DNA of 64,000 nt from Methanosarcina sp. (GTDB lineage Archaea > Halobacteriota > Methanosarcinia > Methanosarcinales > Methanosarcinaceae). Position numbers and translations under genes: made by a program. Below the pieces are notes generated by a model that did no database searches, had not been told where the DNA came from, and worked only from the letters and a program-made list of their open reading frames with translations. Position 1 is the stretch's first letter; every line of letters starts with the position of its first letter. The stretch spans positions 62,001 through 126,000 of the forward strand of contig NZ_JAQUVZ010000010.1 in NCBI RefSeq assembly GCF_028693135.1. The letters run 5' to 3'. This document shows positions 1 through 8,223 of the stretch, piece by piece.

Positions 1-1
1 A

Positions 2-262
2 AACCCGATTATATATGCAAAGGCACAGCCAAAGGCTCCGGAAAAACCAAAAACCCCGGAGAAAGTAATCTCCAGAGATAAGCATACAACAATCTTTGCA
101 GCCTGTGATGAAGCAGAAAAGAAAAATATATATCCTTCCGGCAGGGAAGAAAAACCAGGAAAAGCAACTGAAAAAAGGGAAAAAATGGATAAACGTAAAA
201 AACTTGATGAAGTGATGGAAATAGACCTTCCCGATAATTACGAAGATGAGTTCTGGAGTTAA
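2..262 (+). CDS. C-terminal end of an unrecognised protein (5' end outside window)
   Basis: An open frame runs from the first bases of the window to a TAA at 260-262, giving 86 residues. The segment is very rich in Lys, Glu and Pro (for example KAPEKPKTPEKV) and ends with an acidic tail, DLPDNYEDEFWS. It looks like a flexible, charged C-terminal tail of a larger protein and shows no catalytic motif. It lies upstream of, and on the same strand as, the TPD-type nuclease gene and near rad50-mre11, so a DNA-repair role is possible, but nothing in the visible part proves it. Codon use and the strong stop make it likely coding. Confidence 0.55.
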   Translation, partial: NPIIYAKAQPKAPEKPKTPEKVISRDKHTTIFAACDEAEKKNIYPSGREEKPGKATEKREKMDKRKKLDEVMEIDLPDNYEDEFWS

Positions 263-748
263 AATAATTCCTCTGTTGAGGAAAGAGATAACCTGGACTT
301 ACTCAAAATTAACTTATAAGAGTAGAATTATAAGGTAACTCCGGATAAACTTAGGGTTAACAGAGCTAACCAGGGTTAACCAGGGTTAACCGAACTAATT
401 AAAGTAGAGTTAACGAACTAATTAAGTTAACTTAGAATTGACTTAGAGTCAACTTATCATTACTCGGAATTATTCTAATTAATTTGAAAATAGAGCCGCA
501 GGCCGAAGTTTCGGAAAAAACGTTTAGAGCCCTAAAAAGGGAGAAAATGTTTTCTTCATTTCCTGAGTTTCCAAGCAGGCCTGCAGAACCTGTCTGATGA
601 ATATCTTCCCGGGATTGCGGCTTGATTCCGGGCTTTATGCCTTCTGAGATTTTTCGTTCATGTTATTTGATTTTAATTCCTATGTTAAAAACAAGTCATG
701 TTATTCGATTTATTTTCTATATTAAAAACAAAAACAGGAATATGATGA
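263..748. repeat. Intergenic region with short GGGTTAACC-type direct repeats
   Basis: No gene is visible in this 486-base stretch. Around 345-455 there is a run of short imperfect direct repeats: the 10-base unit AACCAGGGTT occurs back to back near 368-390, followed by a longer pair built on GAACTAATTAA separated by AGTTAAC. The rest is AT-rich and would hold the promoter of the downstream TPD-nuclease gene, whose start follows a T/A-rich leader. Confidence 0.5.
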
Positions 749-1549
749 TTGAGGATGGACCGCCAGACATACCAGAAGATATACAGTTCACTGAATAACT
801 TTGGAGACGTTTTCCGCCTCTCAGAGGAATATTCCAGACCTGCAGGCATGCTTGCTACCATTCTTAACCAGAAAATAGTGAAAATGACAAGGTTCAAGCA
901 CAGGAGGATATATTCCAGAGAAAAGGAACTCTTTTTGAGGTGGGAGAAGGGAAGGTCTATTCTTGAGCTTGCAGAGTATACCTTTTTCCCTCCGACCCTC
1001 ATGGCTTCCCTGATCCTCAAGAACTGTGACCTATCCCGAAAAAGCATAAACTGGCTCTTCAAACACCTCGACTGTATTGAAAACCGCCGCCTGAGAAAAG
1101 AGATTGGAAAAGCCCTTGATGCAGACTATTTCTTTTCTCCCCGCGCCCATGAGATGCAGTGCAAAAAAGGCGAAATGGGAGAGGGAATAATCCAAAGATG
1201 GCTTGACGACAGGAATATTTCCTACTGCACCGAAGCTGAAATCAGAGCTCATGGAGACGGCAAGACCCCTGATTTTGTCCTTTCGGACCCTATCTGCATA
1301 GAGAACCATATGGTCAGGTGGATTGAAAGCAAAGCCCTCTTCGGGGATGAATTAGAGCATAAACATTACGCAAAGAAACAGTTCGGGGAGTATGCCAATA
1401 TTTTCGGAGAAGGCATGGTTGTCTACTGGTATGGTTACCTGAAAGACCTTCCGTCCGAAGGCGAAGGTTACCTTGTAAAGGACCACAGCTTTTTTGAGGA
1501 ATATAAAGAGCAGACTGACGAACTGTTCAACTACCTTGTGTACTGGTAA
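749..1549 (+). CDS. TPD-motif (CDIN1/C15orf41-like) PD-(D/E)XK nuclease family protein
   Basis: A 266-residue protein of the family known in animals as CDIN1 (C15orf41), the partner of codanin-1, for which Pfam has a TPD sequence-motif domain. The N-terminal half (about 1-110) is helical and helix-turn-helix-like. The C-terminal half carries GDGKTPDFVLSDPI at about 170-183, then VRWIESKALFGD, which fits the Asp...Glu-x-Lys pattern of PD-(D/E)XK nucleases and is related to archaeal Holliday-junction resolvase folds. The start codon is an ATG or the nearby in-frame ATG three codons on. It faces rad50-mre11 tail to tail, across 240 bases. The family assignment is from motif recognition; the substrate in archaea is not known to me. 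The location beside Mre11-Rad50 suggests DNA processing. Confidence 0.8.
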   Translation: MRMDRQTYQKIYSSLNNFGDVFRLSEEYSRPAGMLATILNQKIVKMTRFKHRRIYSREKELFLRWEKGRSILELAEYTFFPPTLMASLILKNCDLSRKSINWLFKHLDCIENRRLRKEIGKALDADYFFSPRAHEMQCKKGEMGEGIIQRWLDDRNISYCTEAEIRAHGDGKTPDFVLSDPICIENHMVRWIESKALFGDELEHKHYAKKQFGEYANIFGEGMVVYWYGYLKDLPSEGEGYLVKDHSFFEEYKEQTDELFNYLVYW

Positions 1550-1570
1550 AGGCAGATTTGCACCACCCTA

Positions 1571-1634
1571 ATTGCGCCTCGCCCGAATTGCGCCTCGACC
1601 GAATTGCGCCTCGCCCGAATTGCGCCTCGGGAGT
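1571..1634. repeat. Four tandem copies of a 16-bp GC-rich unit
   Basis: ATTGCGCCTCGCCCGA is repeated head to tail at 1571, 1587 and 1603, with a shorter fourth copy from 1619 (one copy has GACCGA in place of GCCCGA). The array is immediately downstream of the TPD-nuclease stop codon and merges into a dispersed inverted element at 1627-1665. It is much richer in GC than its surroundings. Confidence 0.85.
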
Positions 1635-1665
1635 ACGCGGTCCTTTTCGCTACGCTCAAGAGGAC
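1627..1665. repeat. Dispersed element, inverted copy of 39862-39900
   Basis: The segment ending GTCCTTTTCGCTACGCTC AAGAGGAC (1640-1665) is matched in inverse orientation at 39862-39900 (GTCCTCTTGAGCGCAGCG AAAAGGAC followed by a CTCGTGCTCCCGA extension). A partial third copy lies at 39819-39840. The outer bases GTCCTYTT and AAAAGGAC nearly pair, so it could fold. Both full copies sit between genes, downstream of stop codons. Confidence 0.6.
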
Positions 1666-1721
1666 TATATTTTGGGACAGATTATACAATACTGCACGAA
1701 AACACTCATTTTCAAATTACT

Positions 1722-1788
1722 TTCTGATTTCTCTTTCTCAGGTTTTTTCTTTTTTACCTTTTTTCCGTTTTCCTGCAGGAAGGAATTT
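1722..1788 (+). terminator. T-rich termination region between converging genes
   Basis: Successive runs of T (TTTTTTCTTTTTTACC and TTTTTTCCG) occur at about 1741-1772 on the plus strand, after the TPD-nuclease gene and just before the end of rad50. Oligo-T runs are the usual archaeal termination signal. The assignment is by composition only. Confidence 0.4.
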
Positions 1789-4700
1789 TCAAAGCCTTGT
1801 AATTGAGGACATGTTGGTGAGGGGGTCTTTTTCTACCTGGAAGACATGGTCCGCCGAATCGATAAGGGACTCGTCATGGGAAACCACTATGATCTGGCCG
1901 ACTCCGATGCTACGCATCATGTCTATGAGTTTCAAAAGCTGCTGGATGTGCCCGCGGTCCAGGAAAACTGTGGGTTCATCAAGGATCATAGGGGGAAGCC
2001 CTTCTGCCCTGTCTCCGGCAAAACCAAGCGCAAGGAGCCTGTAAATGGCACAGCGCAGGACAAGATTGAAGATGGCACGCTCGCCTCCGCTGAGGAGTTT
2101 GGGCTCGAGGGGGGTGCCGTCTTTTCTGTAGACAGTCAGATTGTACTCGGGGTCAAGCTCGATATGGGAGTAAGCATTGTTTGTGTACATGAAGCTAAAC
2201 ATCTCATTTAAGAGGACGGAAAGGGCACCTATGTTCCTTGCCCGCATATCGGCCCGGACGCGCAGATAGGTGTTTTCAAGCTCTTCGGCATTGCTGTATA
2301 CGGCTTCAAGGTACAGCCGCCTGTTTTCAAGAGCCTTCAGTTCTTCTTTGAGTTCCCTGAGACGTTTTAAGCTGTTTTCAGTCATGCCTATTTCTTTAAG
2401 AAGGACATCTTTTTCGGCAGTTGTTTCCCGGATTTTCTCTGTAATATTTACCTGCGCCTGTTCAAACTGAGCGCGCTTCTGCTGGAGTTCTTCAAGCTCT
2501 TTTCCTTCCAGTTTCTCTTTCAGCTGCCTTATCCTCTCACTGCGTTCAAGGATCTCACGGTCAAAGAACCCCACCTTTTCTGCCAGATTTCTAATGGCAG
2601 TCTCAAGCTCGGAGATTTTATGTTTGAGATTTTCCATGCGGAGCAGGTTAGCCTGGAGCTTTTTTGCCTGCCCGAGAAGCTGTTCACTTTCGGAATGGGC
2701 TCTTTTTACCTCATCTTCCTTTTTCCGCATAGCCTCGAGGGCAAGTTCAAGAGCTTTGAGTTTTTCTTTTGACAGGGCTTCCTTTCCTGTAAATGCCTTT
2801 AATTTTTCATTGAGCTCTCCAAGCCTCTGCCCGTAATTTTCAATCAGCGCAAGAGATGTACGGATTTTTCCGTTCAGGGCTTCTATTTCAGAGGTGTTTT
2901 CGGCAAGCTTTCTATCAAAGGCTTTTGCCTCACGGAGAGCCTTTTCACCTTCATTGTGCACTTTTTGAGCTTCCACTTCCTGATCTTGCAGGGCTTTAAT
3001 ATAAGGAAGGAGCTGACTCATTGAGGCTTCAAGTTCCTGTTTTCGCTTAGCAAGGCTCTCAAGCTTCAGGGAGTCATCATCTATCCGGGCTCTGTGGGTC
3101 TCTATCAGTTTCCCGGAGGCTTTTGCCTTCTCCAGGAGCTTTTCAATTTCAATGTCACAATCAGAGATTCGCTTCTCCAGCTTCTTTGCATCCTTGAGCC
3201 GGTTGAGTTTTTTCTCAAGTTCAGCGTTCTGGAGCTTTATCTCCGTAAGTTCCGAGGCGAGTTTTTCTTTTTTCTGTTCGCATTCTTCTGTTGTACATGC
3301 GATTTCTGATCCTTTAAGTTCCTGCCCGCAGGTAGGACACTTCCCTTCGGCAAGCAGTTCCCGGTTTTTACGGAGGCTGTTTTCAAGTTCCCTTAAAGTA
3401 GCCTCAAGCTCTTTTTCCCGCCCATGAAGCCTGTTTTTGTTTTCCAGCAGAAGCTCGCTGAAATCTTCCAGGTTTTCTAGCTGGTCTCCGATAAAGCCGA
3501 GCCCCTTCAGCCCCTCAAAAACTTCGGATTTCTGCTCCTGGATCTCCAGTACTGCTTTTGAGTTATTCCTGATTTCCTCTTCAAGAACCTCAATTTCCGC
3601 ACTTCCCTTTTGGACTGCAGCCCTACTGTTTTGCAGCTCCTTTTCAAGCTCGAGTAAGTTCAGATTGCCGGTTTCTTTTTCCTTAAAGGCAAAGCCAAGA
3701 TTTGTCGAAACCTCATTTTTCCGGTCTCTGAGAAGGCTTTCTTTTTCTTCAAGTCCCTTTATGAATAAAATTATTTCATCAGCAGCCCCAGAACCTGCTT
3801 TAAAGCCTGCTTTTTCTCTCAGCCCTTTGTATTCCTCTTCGAGCTTCCTTATATTTACTCTGTGCCCTTCAATTTCCTTATTTGCAGCCCCGATACTTGC
3901 CCTGCACTCAATCAGGGTGCGCTCAGCCTCGACTTTCTCTTTTTCAAGCTCGCTTAATGCCTGCACGCCGGTTTCTTCTTCTTTCAGGAGAAGGGCAAGT
4001 TCTTTTGATGCGACATTTACCTTTTCCCTGGCAGAGGACTCTTCTTTTTCCTTGCCCAGAAGCAGAGCTTCAATTTCAAGGGCTCCAAAACCGTATTCTT
4101 CTCTCAAACCGGCATTTTCTTCCCCGAGTTCGAGCAAAACGCGCCTCTGTCCCCGCACTTCCCCGGAAAAAGTTTCCTTTTCCTTAAAACAGCCAGCCTT
4201 ATCCTCCTGAGACTTATGGATAGCCTGTTTCAAAGCCTCAATTTCCTGCAGGCGTTCCCTGTAGTCTGCAATCTTGAGGTCGAGTTCTCCTTTACGGGCA
4301 GCTGCAAACTCTTTTTTGTCATTAAGATCGTTTAAGGCAGCGTCAGTTTCTTTCACTTTTTGCCTGAGCCTGTTAAGGGCTGCAACGGGTTCCGTGCTTT
4401 CAAGCCCTTCTATTTCGGCTTTCACGCCGGAAAAGCTGTTTTTTGCATCCCTCTCAAGCCTTCGAACAGCCGTTTTCGCATAGCCTGCCCTTTCGCGGTA
4501 CTCCTCAAGCTTTCCGAGCTGCAGCAGGTCGTCAATCATGCGCTGCCTGTCCCTTGGCCTCGCATTGATGAGCACGTCAATTTCCCCCTGCCGGATATAC
4601 GCGCAGTTCCTGTATGCCTCTTCATCCATATTCAGGAGGGCACAGACCTCTTCATAGGTGCGGGTCGCCTGGTCGACAATATTTTCCCCGTCGGCATAGA

Positions 4701-5013
4701 GCACGCACTTTGAGCTGGAAGCATTTTCAGTTTTCGAAGAGTACCTGAAAGCCTGCTCAATAAGATAGTCCCGCCCAAGATGTTCAAAGCCAAGGTTGAT
4801 TTTTGCATTCTCAGCTCCTTTGAAGATCATGTCCGCAAGCACAAAGTCCTTTGAAAGGATTTTGCTCCCGAAAAGCCCCATGAAGCAGGCTTCGAGCAGG
4901 CTTGATTTCCCGCTCCCGTTTACCCCGGAAATGACTGTCACTCCGTCTTCGAAAGTGAAGTCCAGCTTTTTGTAGCTCCGGATATTTTCAATGTACAGGT
5001 TTTTCAGCTTCAC
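1789..5013 (-). CDS. rad50: DNA double-strand break repair ATPase Rad50
   Basis: Rad50, 1074 residues, is the ATPase and tether of the Mre11-Rad50 complex that processes DNA double-strand ends. The N-terminal ABC half has Walker A GVNGSGKSS at 30-38. Long heptad-rich coiled coils (about 170-540 and 570-900) flank a zinc hook, CPTCGQEL, near residue 557. The C-terminal half has the signature LSGGER near 974 and Walker B MILDEPT with the D-loop near 1008. Length and domain order are normal. The ATG overlaps the mre11 stop by four bases, so the two genes are translated as a coupled pair. The gene converges on the TPD-nuclease gene. Confidence 0.97.
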   Translation of the reverse strand: MKLKNLYIENIRSYKKLDFTFEDGVTVISGVNGSGKSSLLEACFMGLFGSKILSKDFVLADMIFKGAENAKINLGFEHLGRDYLIEQAFRYSSKTENASSSKCVLYADGENIVDQATRTYEEVCALLNMDEEAYRNCAYIRQGEIDVLINARPRDRQRMIDDLLQLGKLEEYRERAGYAKTAVRRLERDAKNSFSGVKAEIEGLESTEPVAALNRLRQKVKETDAALNDLNDKKEFAAARKGELDLKIADYRERLQEIEALKQAIHKSQEDKAGCFKEKETFSGEVRGQRRVLLELGEENAGLREEYGFGALEIEALLLGKEKEESSAREKVNVASKELALLLKEEETGVQALSELEKEKVEAERTLIECRASIGAANKEIEGHRVNIRKLEEEYKGLREKAGFKAGSGAADEIILFIKGLEEKESLLRDRKNEVSTNLGFAFKEKETGNLNLLELEKELQNSRAAVQKGSAEIEVLEEEIRNNSKAVLEIQEQKSEVFEGLKGLGFIGDQLENLEDFSELLLENKNRLHGREKELEATLRELENSLRKNRELLAEGKCPTCGQELKGSEIACTTEECEQKKEKLASELTEIKLQNAELEKKLNRLKDAKKLEKRISDCDIEIEKLLEKAKASGKLIETHRARIDDDSLKLESLAKRKQELEASMSQLLPYIKALQDQEVEAQKVHNEGEKALREAKAFDRKLAENTSEIEALNGKIRTSLALIENYGQRLGELNEKLKAFTGKEALSKEKLKALELALEAMRKKEDEVKRAHSESEQLLGQAKKLQANLLRMENLKHKISELETAIRNLAEKVGFFDREILERSERIRQLKEKLEGKELEELQQKRAQFEQAQVNITEKIRETTAEKDVLLKEIGMTENSLKRLRELKEELKALENRRLYLEAVYSNAEELENTYLRVRADMRARNIGALSVLLNEMFSFMYTNNAYSHIELDPEYNLTVYRKDGTPLEPKLLSGGERAIFNLVLRCAIYRLLALGFAGDRAEGLPPMILDEPTVFLDRGHIQQLLKLIDMMRSIGVGQIIVVSHDESLIDSADHVFQVEKDPLTNMSSITRL

Positions 5014-6995
5014 AGGTAATCACCAAGGTTATACTGTTTGGGCACAGCAGGCTTCTCTTTTCCTTTTCTATGGCTTTGTTTTACCGGTTTTCCGACTCTA
5101 TCCGGAGCCTGGGCTGGCTTTTCATCCGGAACCTGGGCCAGCTTTTCATCCGCAGGCTTTTCATCCGCAGGTGTTTCGGTTTTGCCCTCGCCATCCTTTT
5201 CGGAAATGGCTTCTTCTCCGGATTCAGGAAGCTTTCCAGATTCTGTTTCTTCGGGTTCGGTTTTACTTTCGGCACCGATATCAAGCTCAGCTCTATCTCC
5301 ACCTTCTCCAGGGATTTCTGCAGGGGTTTCTATCGGAGCCCCGGAAGTTTTCGGAGAAATTTCATAGGGGGAGGGTTCTTCAGCCGAAAAATTAACAGCA
5401 CTTTTGGGCATTTCAATCTCTACAGATGCCCCTACAGATTCGGCATTTTCACATAACCCGGTAGTTTCAGATGATTCAGCATTTTCACATGATCCGGGAG
5501 TTTCAGGTGATTCAGAACTTTCACATATTACGGGGGCATGAAGAGGTTCAGAGATCTTATCAGGAGATTCAGGACTTTCGTCAAGAGATTCAGGGATCTT
5601 ATCAGGAGATTCAGGACTCTCATCAGGATCTTCAAAACTATTATTTAGGGATTCAGAGCTTTCAATTCTTGCAAAAGCCCTCAGAATTTTAGATTTTTTG
5701 GCAATTTCCGCCTCAAATTCTGTCCCTCCGGCGGACTCTAGATTTTCAACCTGCCCATCTGCACCTGTCGGTTTGAATTCCCCAGTTTCTCCAATCCTGG
5801 CAGGGATAACAGGGCTGACAGGAATCTCTATCCTGAAATTCGGATCTTTGAAATCCAGTGCTTCAATCAATCCCGAAAGCCGGCTCTCGGTTTCTTCGTC
5901 CACCCTTGACCTTGACACGCCAGGGTTCCGGATAATCTCATCGACTATCAGCCCGCCGTCGTTTAAGCTCAGCCTGCGGATCTCTTCGGCAACCGCATGG
6001 TCAGGGTCGGAAAATGCAACTTTCACAACCTCTTCGAGGAGGGCTTCTTTTATCCTGAGGTCTTTTACCCTTGCCACCAGCACTCCTTTGCTCAACAGGT
6101 ATTCTTCAATCTCGCTGAAGGAAAGGACCGGACCTGAGTCTCCTGAGATGTCCAGGAACACCACCGAGTCAGGAAGCTCTTCAAGGTATTCGTTTACGGC
6201 AGAAAAAATCTGTTCATACGGCTTTTCGTCCCCGTCAAGTTTTGCCGGAATGAACAGGAAGTTTCGGGTAGGGATGTTCCGCTTACTGATTTCCAGCCCT
6301 TCTCCGGAAAGCGTGATAATATTGTAAGAACGGGGCTCACTTTCAGATGCACTATTGCGTTCGGTACTTCCCGGGTATGTAGCCCAGGTCTCGGTCTCCC
6401 CTACCTTTATTTTTTCGTACTTGTGGTAGTCCCCGAGGAGAATTGCATCAACCTTAAAAGGAAGGTTTTCAAGCGTCTCAGCACAGTCCCAGTCCGCATA
6501 CGGGAAAGGCTGAACAGTCTGGTGCATTACAAGGAGGTTCCTGCAGTTTTCCGGCAGGGATTCCGGAACTTCAAACCCTGAATAATCGTAAAGAGGAATC
6601 TTTGACTTAGGGACGCTGTCGATCCCGTAGATGGCAGTATCCCCCACCAGCCGGGGTGTTTTCCCGAGCCTTACCGCGAGCCCCATTTCCTCAAAGAGGT
6701 CCAGCCACTGGGTATTTTGCTTGCTCTCGTGATTTCCGACAATCGCAAGAAACGGTATATTTGCAGCCTTCAACCGGAACAGGAGGTTCATAGTCTCAAG
6801 GAGGTCTTCAAGGGTAGGGTTCCTCGAATCAAAAAGGTCCCCCGCATGCACGACAGCATCAACCTGCATGTCAACCGCGTCCTGAATGACTACCTCAAAA
6901 GCTTTAAAAAAGTCCTGCCTCCGTACCTCGTTGTGGTACTGCCGGTATCCCAGGTGCGTGTCTGCTGTGTGGAGTATCCTTGTTTCATGAACCAT
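5010..6995 (-). CDS. mre11: DNA double-strand break repair nuclease Mre11, with long acidic repeat tail
   Basis: Mre11, 661 residues, is the Mn-dependent nuclease partner of Rad50. The phosphoesterase motifs are clear: HTADTHLG (D12, H14), HAGDLFD (D53), VGNHE (N88, H89), VMHQ and LGDYHKY. The catalytic and capping domains occupy about 1-340. Residues 400-640 are an unusual Glu/Ser/Pro-rich tail with repeated SPESPDKI-type units, and the extreme C-terminus (PKQYNLGDYL) is conserved-looking and may be the Rad50-binding end. The tail makes it far longer than typical archaeal Mre11 (about 340-450). The stop overlaps the rad50 start. Two ~170-bp fragments of this gene lie upstream, at 9614-9786 and 11155-11325. 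Confidence 0.96.
   Translation of the reverse strand: MVHETRILHTADTHLGYRQYHNEVRRQDFFKAFEVVIQDAVDMQVDAVVHAGDLFDSRNPTLEDLLETMNLLFRLKAANIPFLAIVGNHESKQNTQWLDLFEEMGLAVRLGKTPRLVGDTAIYGIDSVPKSKIPLYDYSGFEVPESLPENCRNLLVMHQTVQPFPYADWDCAETLENLPFKVDAILLGDYHKYEKIKVGETETWATYPGSTERNSASESEPRSYNIITLSGEGLEISKRNIPTRNFLFIPAKLDGDEKPYEQIFSAVNEYLEELPDSVVFLDISGDSGPVLSFSEIEEYLLSKGVLVARVKDLRIKEALLEEVVKVAFSDPDHAVAEEIRRLSLNDGGLIVDEIIRNPGVSRSRVDEETESRLSGLIEALDFKDPNFRIEIPVSPVIPARIGETGEFKPTGADGQVENLESAGGTEFEAEIAKKSKILRAFARIESSESLNNSFEDPDESPESPDKIPESLDESPESPDKISEPLHAPVICESSESPETPGSCENAESSETTGLCENAESVGASVEIEMPKSAVNFSAEEPSPYEISPKTSGAPIETPAEIPGEGGDRAELDIGAESKTEPEETESGKLPESGEEAISEKDGEGKTETPADEKPADEKLAQVPDEKPAQAPDRVGKPVKQSHRKGKEKPAVPKQYNLGDYL
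5470..5645 (-). repeat. In-gene repeats coding the acidic Ser/Pro/Glu tail of Mre11
   Basis: Short imperfect repeats built on GATTCAGGACT, GATTCAGAACT and ATCTTATCAGGA on the plus strand encode ESPESPDKIPESLDESPESP-like peptide units in Mre11. The reading frame is kept throughout, which indicates that the tail is maintained as protein. Confidence 0.75.
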
Positions 6996-7353
6996 GAATA
7001 TCAGTCTCTGGTTTTAACGGTATAAGAGTTTGTATATTAGTATTTAACTCATTTCCAGAAATCCGTGGTTAAAAGCTCATGTTAATCCAGCGAAGCCTGA
7101 ACATTATTCATAATCATTTCGACTAACGCATTGGAGTGGTTACTCTGTGATTTAAATCTGCCATTTTTATAAAAACTTGTATATTTAAATAAAAAAGCAT
7201 ATATGTCATAAATAGAATAAATGACGATTATAATTTGTCACATTGTTTACAGAATACAAAAAATTAAGAACAAATTTATTACTTTTGCCTGTAAAAATCG
7301 GGGCGAATAGAAAAAAATCAGAAACAGTCATGGTAATTAAAAGGTGAGGAAAG
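6996..7353. other. AT-rich intergenic region between mre11 and the CPBP gene
   Basis: This 358-base divergent gap holds the promoters of mre11 (leftward) and the CPBP-MFS pair (rightward). TATA-like tracts occur at about 7166-7202. A small inverted pair, GTCAT...ATGAC, lies at 7206-7226. The mre11-proximal 29 bases (to 7024) belong to the block that is repeated at 9614-9786. No gene is visible. Confidence 0.5.
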
Positions 7354-8223
7354 ATGATTCCTAACTATAGGTACAAACCCGGAACCTATTATCTTATGGT
7401 TTATATTATAACCTATGCTCTCTGGTTTTCAGGGGCATATTTAAGTTTTCATGATGATAGCGGACTGTATATGTTATTAACGTTAATTGGACTAATAACG
7501 CCTTTTTTTGTTGCACTATTTATGATATATACATCCAAAAATTCTGATTTAAAAAAGGATTTTATCAACCGGTTTATTAATCTCAGGTTAATAAATCCAA
7601 AAGTGCTACTGGCATTTATTTTACTAATGCCACTCACTGTTCTGGTATCTATCTTTCTTTCTCTTCCATTTGGGGGATCGACTTCTCAATTTCAATTTGC
7701 TGAAGGTTACTCTTTTTCATCAGGATTTGTCCCTGCGTATCTTACTCTTATCCTGGCTTCAATTTTTGAAGAGCTTGGATGGAGAGGATACGGCTTTGAA
7801 AGTCTGCAAAGCCGGCACACTTTCTTTACGGCATCGATTTTTTTCAGTATACTCTGGTCGCTCTGGCACTTCCCGCTGATCTTCGTTAATAACATGTATC
7901 AGTACGTGATTTTCCACGAAAACATCTGGTATGCGGTGAATTTTTTTGTCAGCATCATCCCTATGGGAGTGATTATCAGCTGGATCTACATAAAAAACGG
8001 AAAAAGTGTTCTGGCAGCGATTCTCATTCACATTTCCATCAATTTCTTACAGGAAGCTCTGCAAATGACCCAATTTTCAAAGTGCATTGAAACTGTGGTT
8101 ATTACTGTCGTTGCTACCATTATTATCATATCAGACAAAGAGACGTTTTTTTCGAAAGAACATCTTACTAATGGAGTTGACGAGTTACCAAGAATGACAG
8201 GATCACCGGAGTTAACTGAATGA
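7354..8223 (+). CDS. CPBP-family intramembrane metalloprotease
   Basis: A 289-residue polytopic membrane protein of the CPBP/Abi (CAAX protease and bacteriocin-processing) family. The glutamate motif EELGWRGYG lies at about 141-149, followed by ILWSLWHFPL (about 169-178) and a third histidine in LIHISINF; together these form the expected metal site. About eight hydrophobic helices are visible. A GGTGAGGAAAG ribosome site precedes the ATG. The stop overlaps the start of the MFS gene (ATGA), so the two are co-translated. Function is unknown; members process prenylated proteins or peptides or give bacteriocin self-immunity. The pair lies inside a segment bracketed by copies of the mre11 5' end, suggesting acquisition. 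Confidence 0.85.
   Translation: MIPNYRYKPGTYYLMVYIITYALWFSGAYLSFHDDSGLYMLLTLIGLITPFFVALFMIYTSKNSDLKKDFINRFINLRLINPKVLLAFILLMPLTVLVSIFLSLPFGGSTSQFQFAEGYSFSSGFVPAYLTLILASIFEELGWRGYGFESLQSRHTFFTASIFFSILWSLWHFPLIFVNNMYQYVIFHENIWYAVNFFVSIIPMGVIISWIYIKNGKSVLAAILIHISINFLQEALQMTQFSKCIETVVITVVATIIIISDKETFFSKEHLTNGVDELPRMTGSPELTE

Noticed and set aside
3437-4210. Long plus-strand frame inside rad50
   Set aside because: It is a serine-rich shadow of the coiled-coil codons on the other strand.
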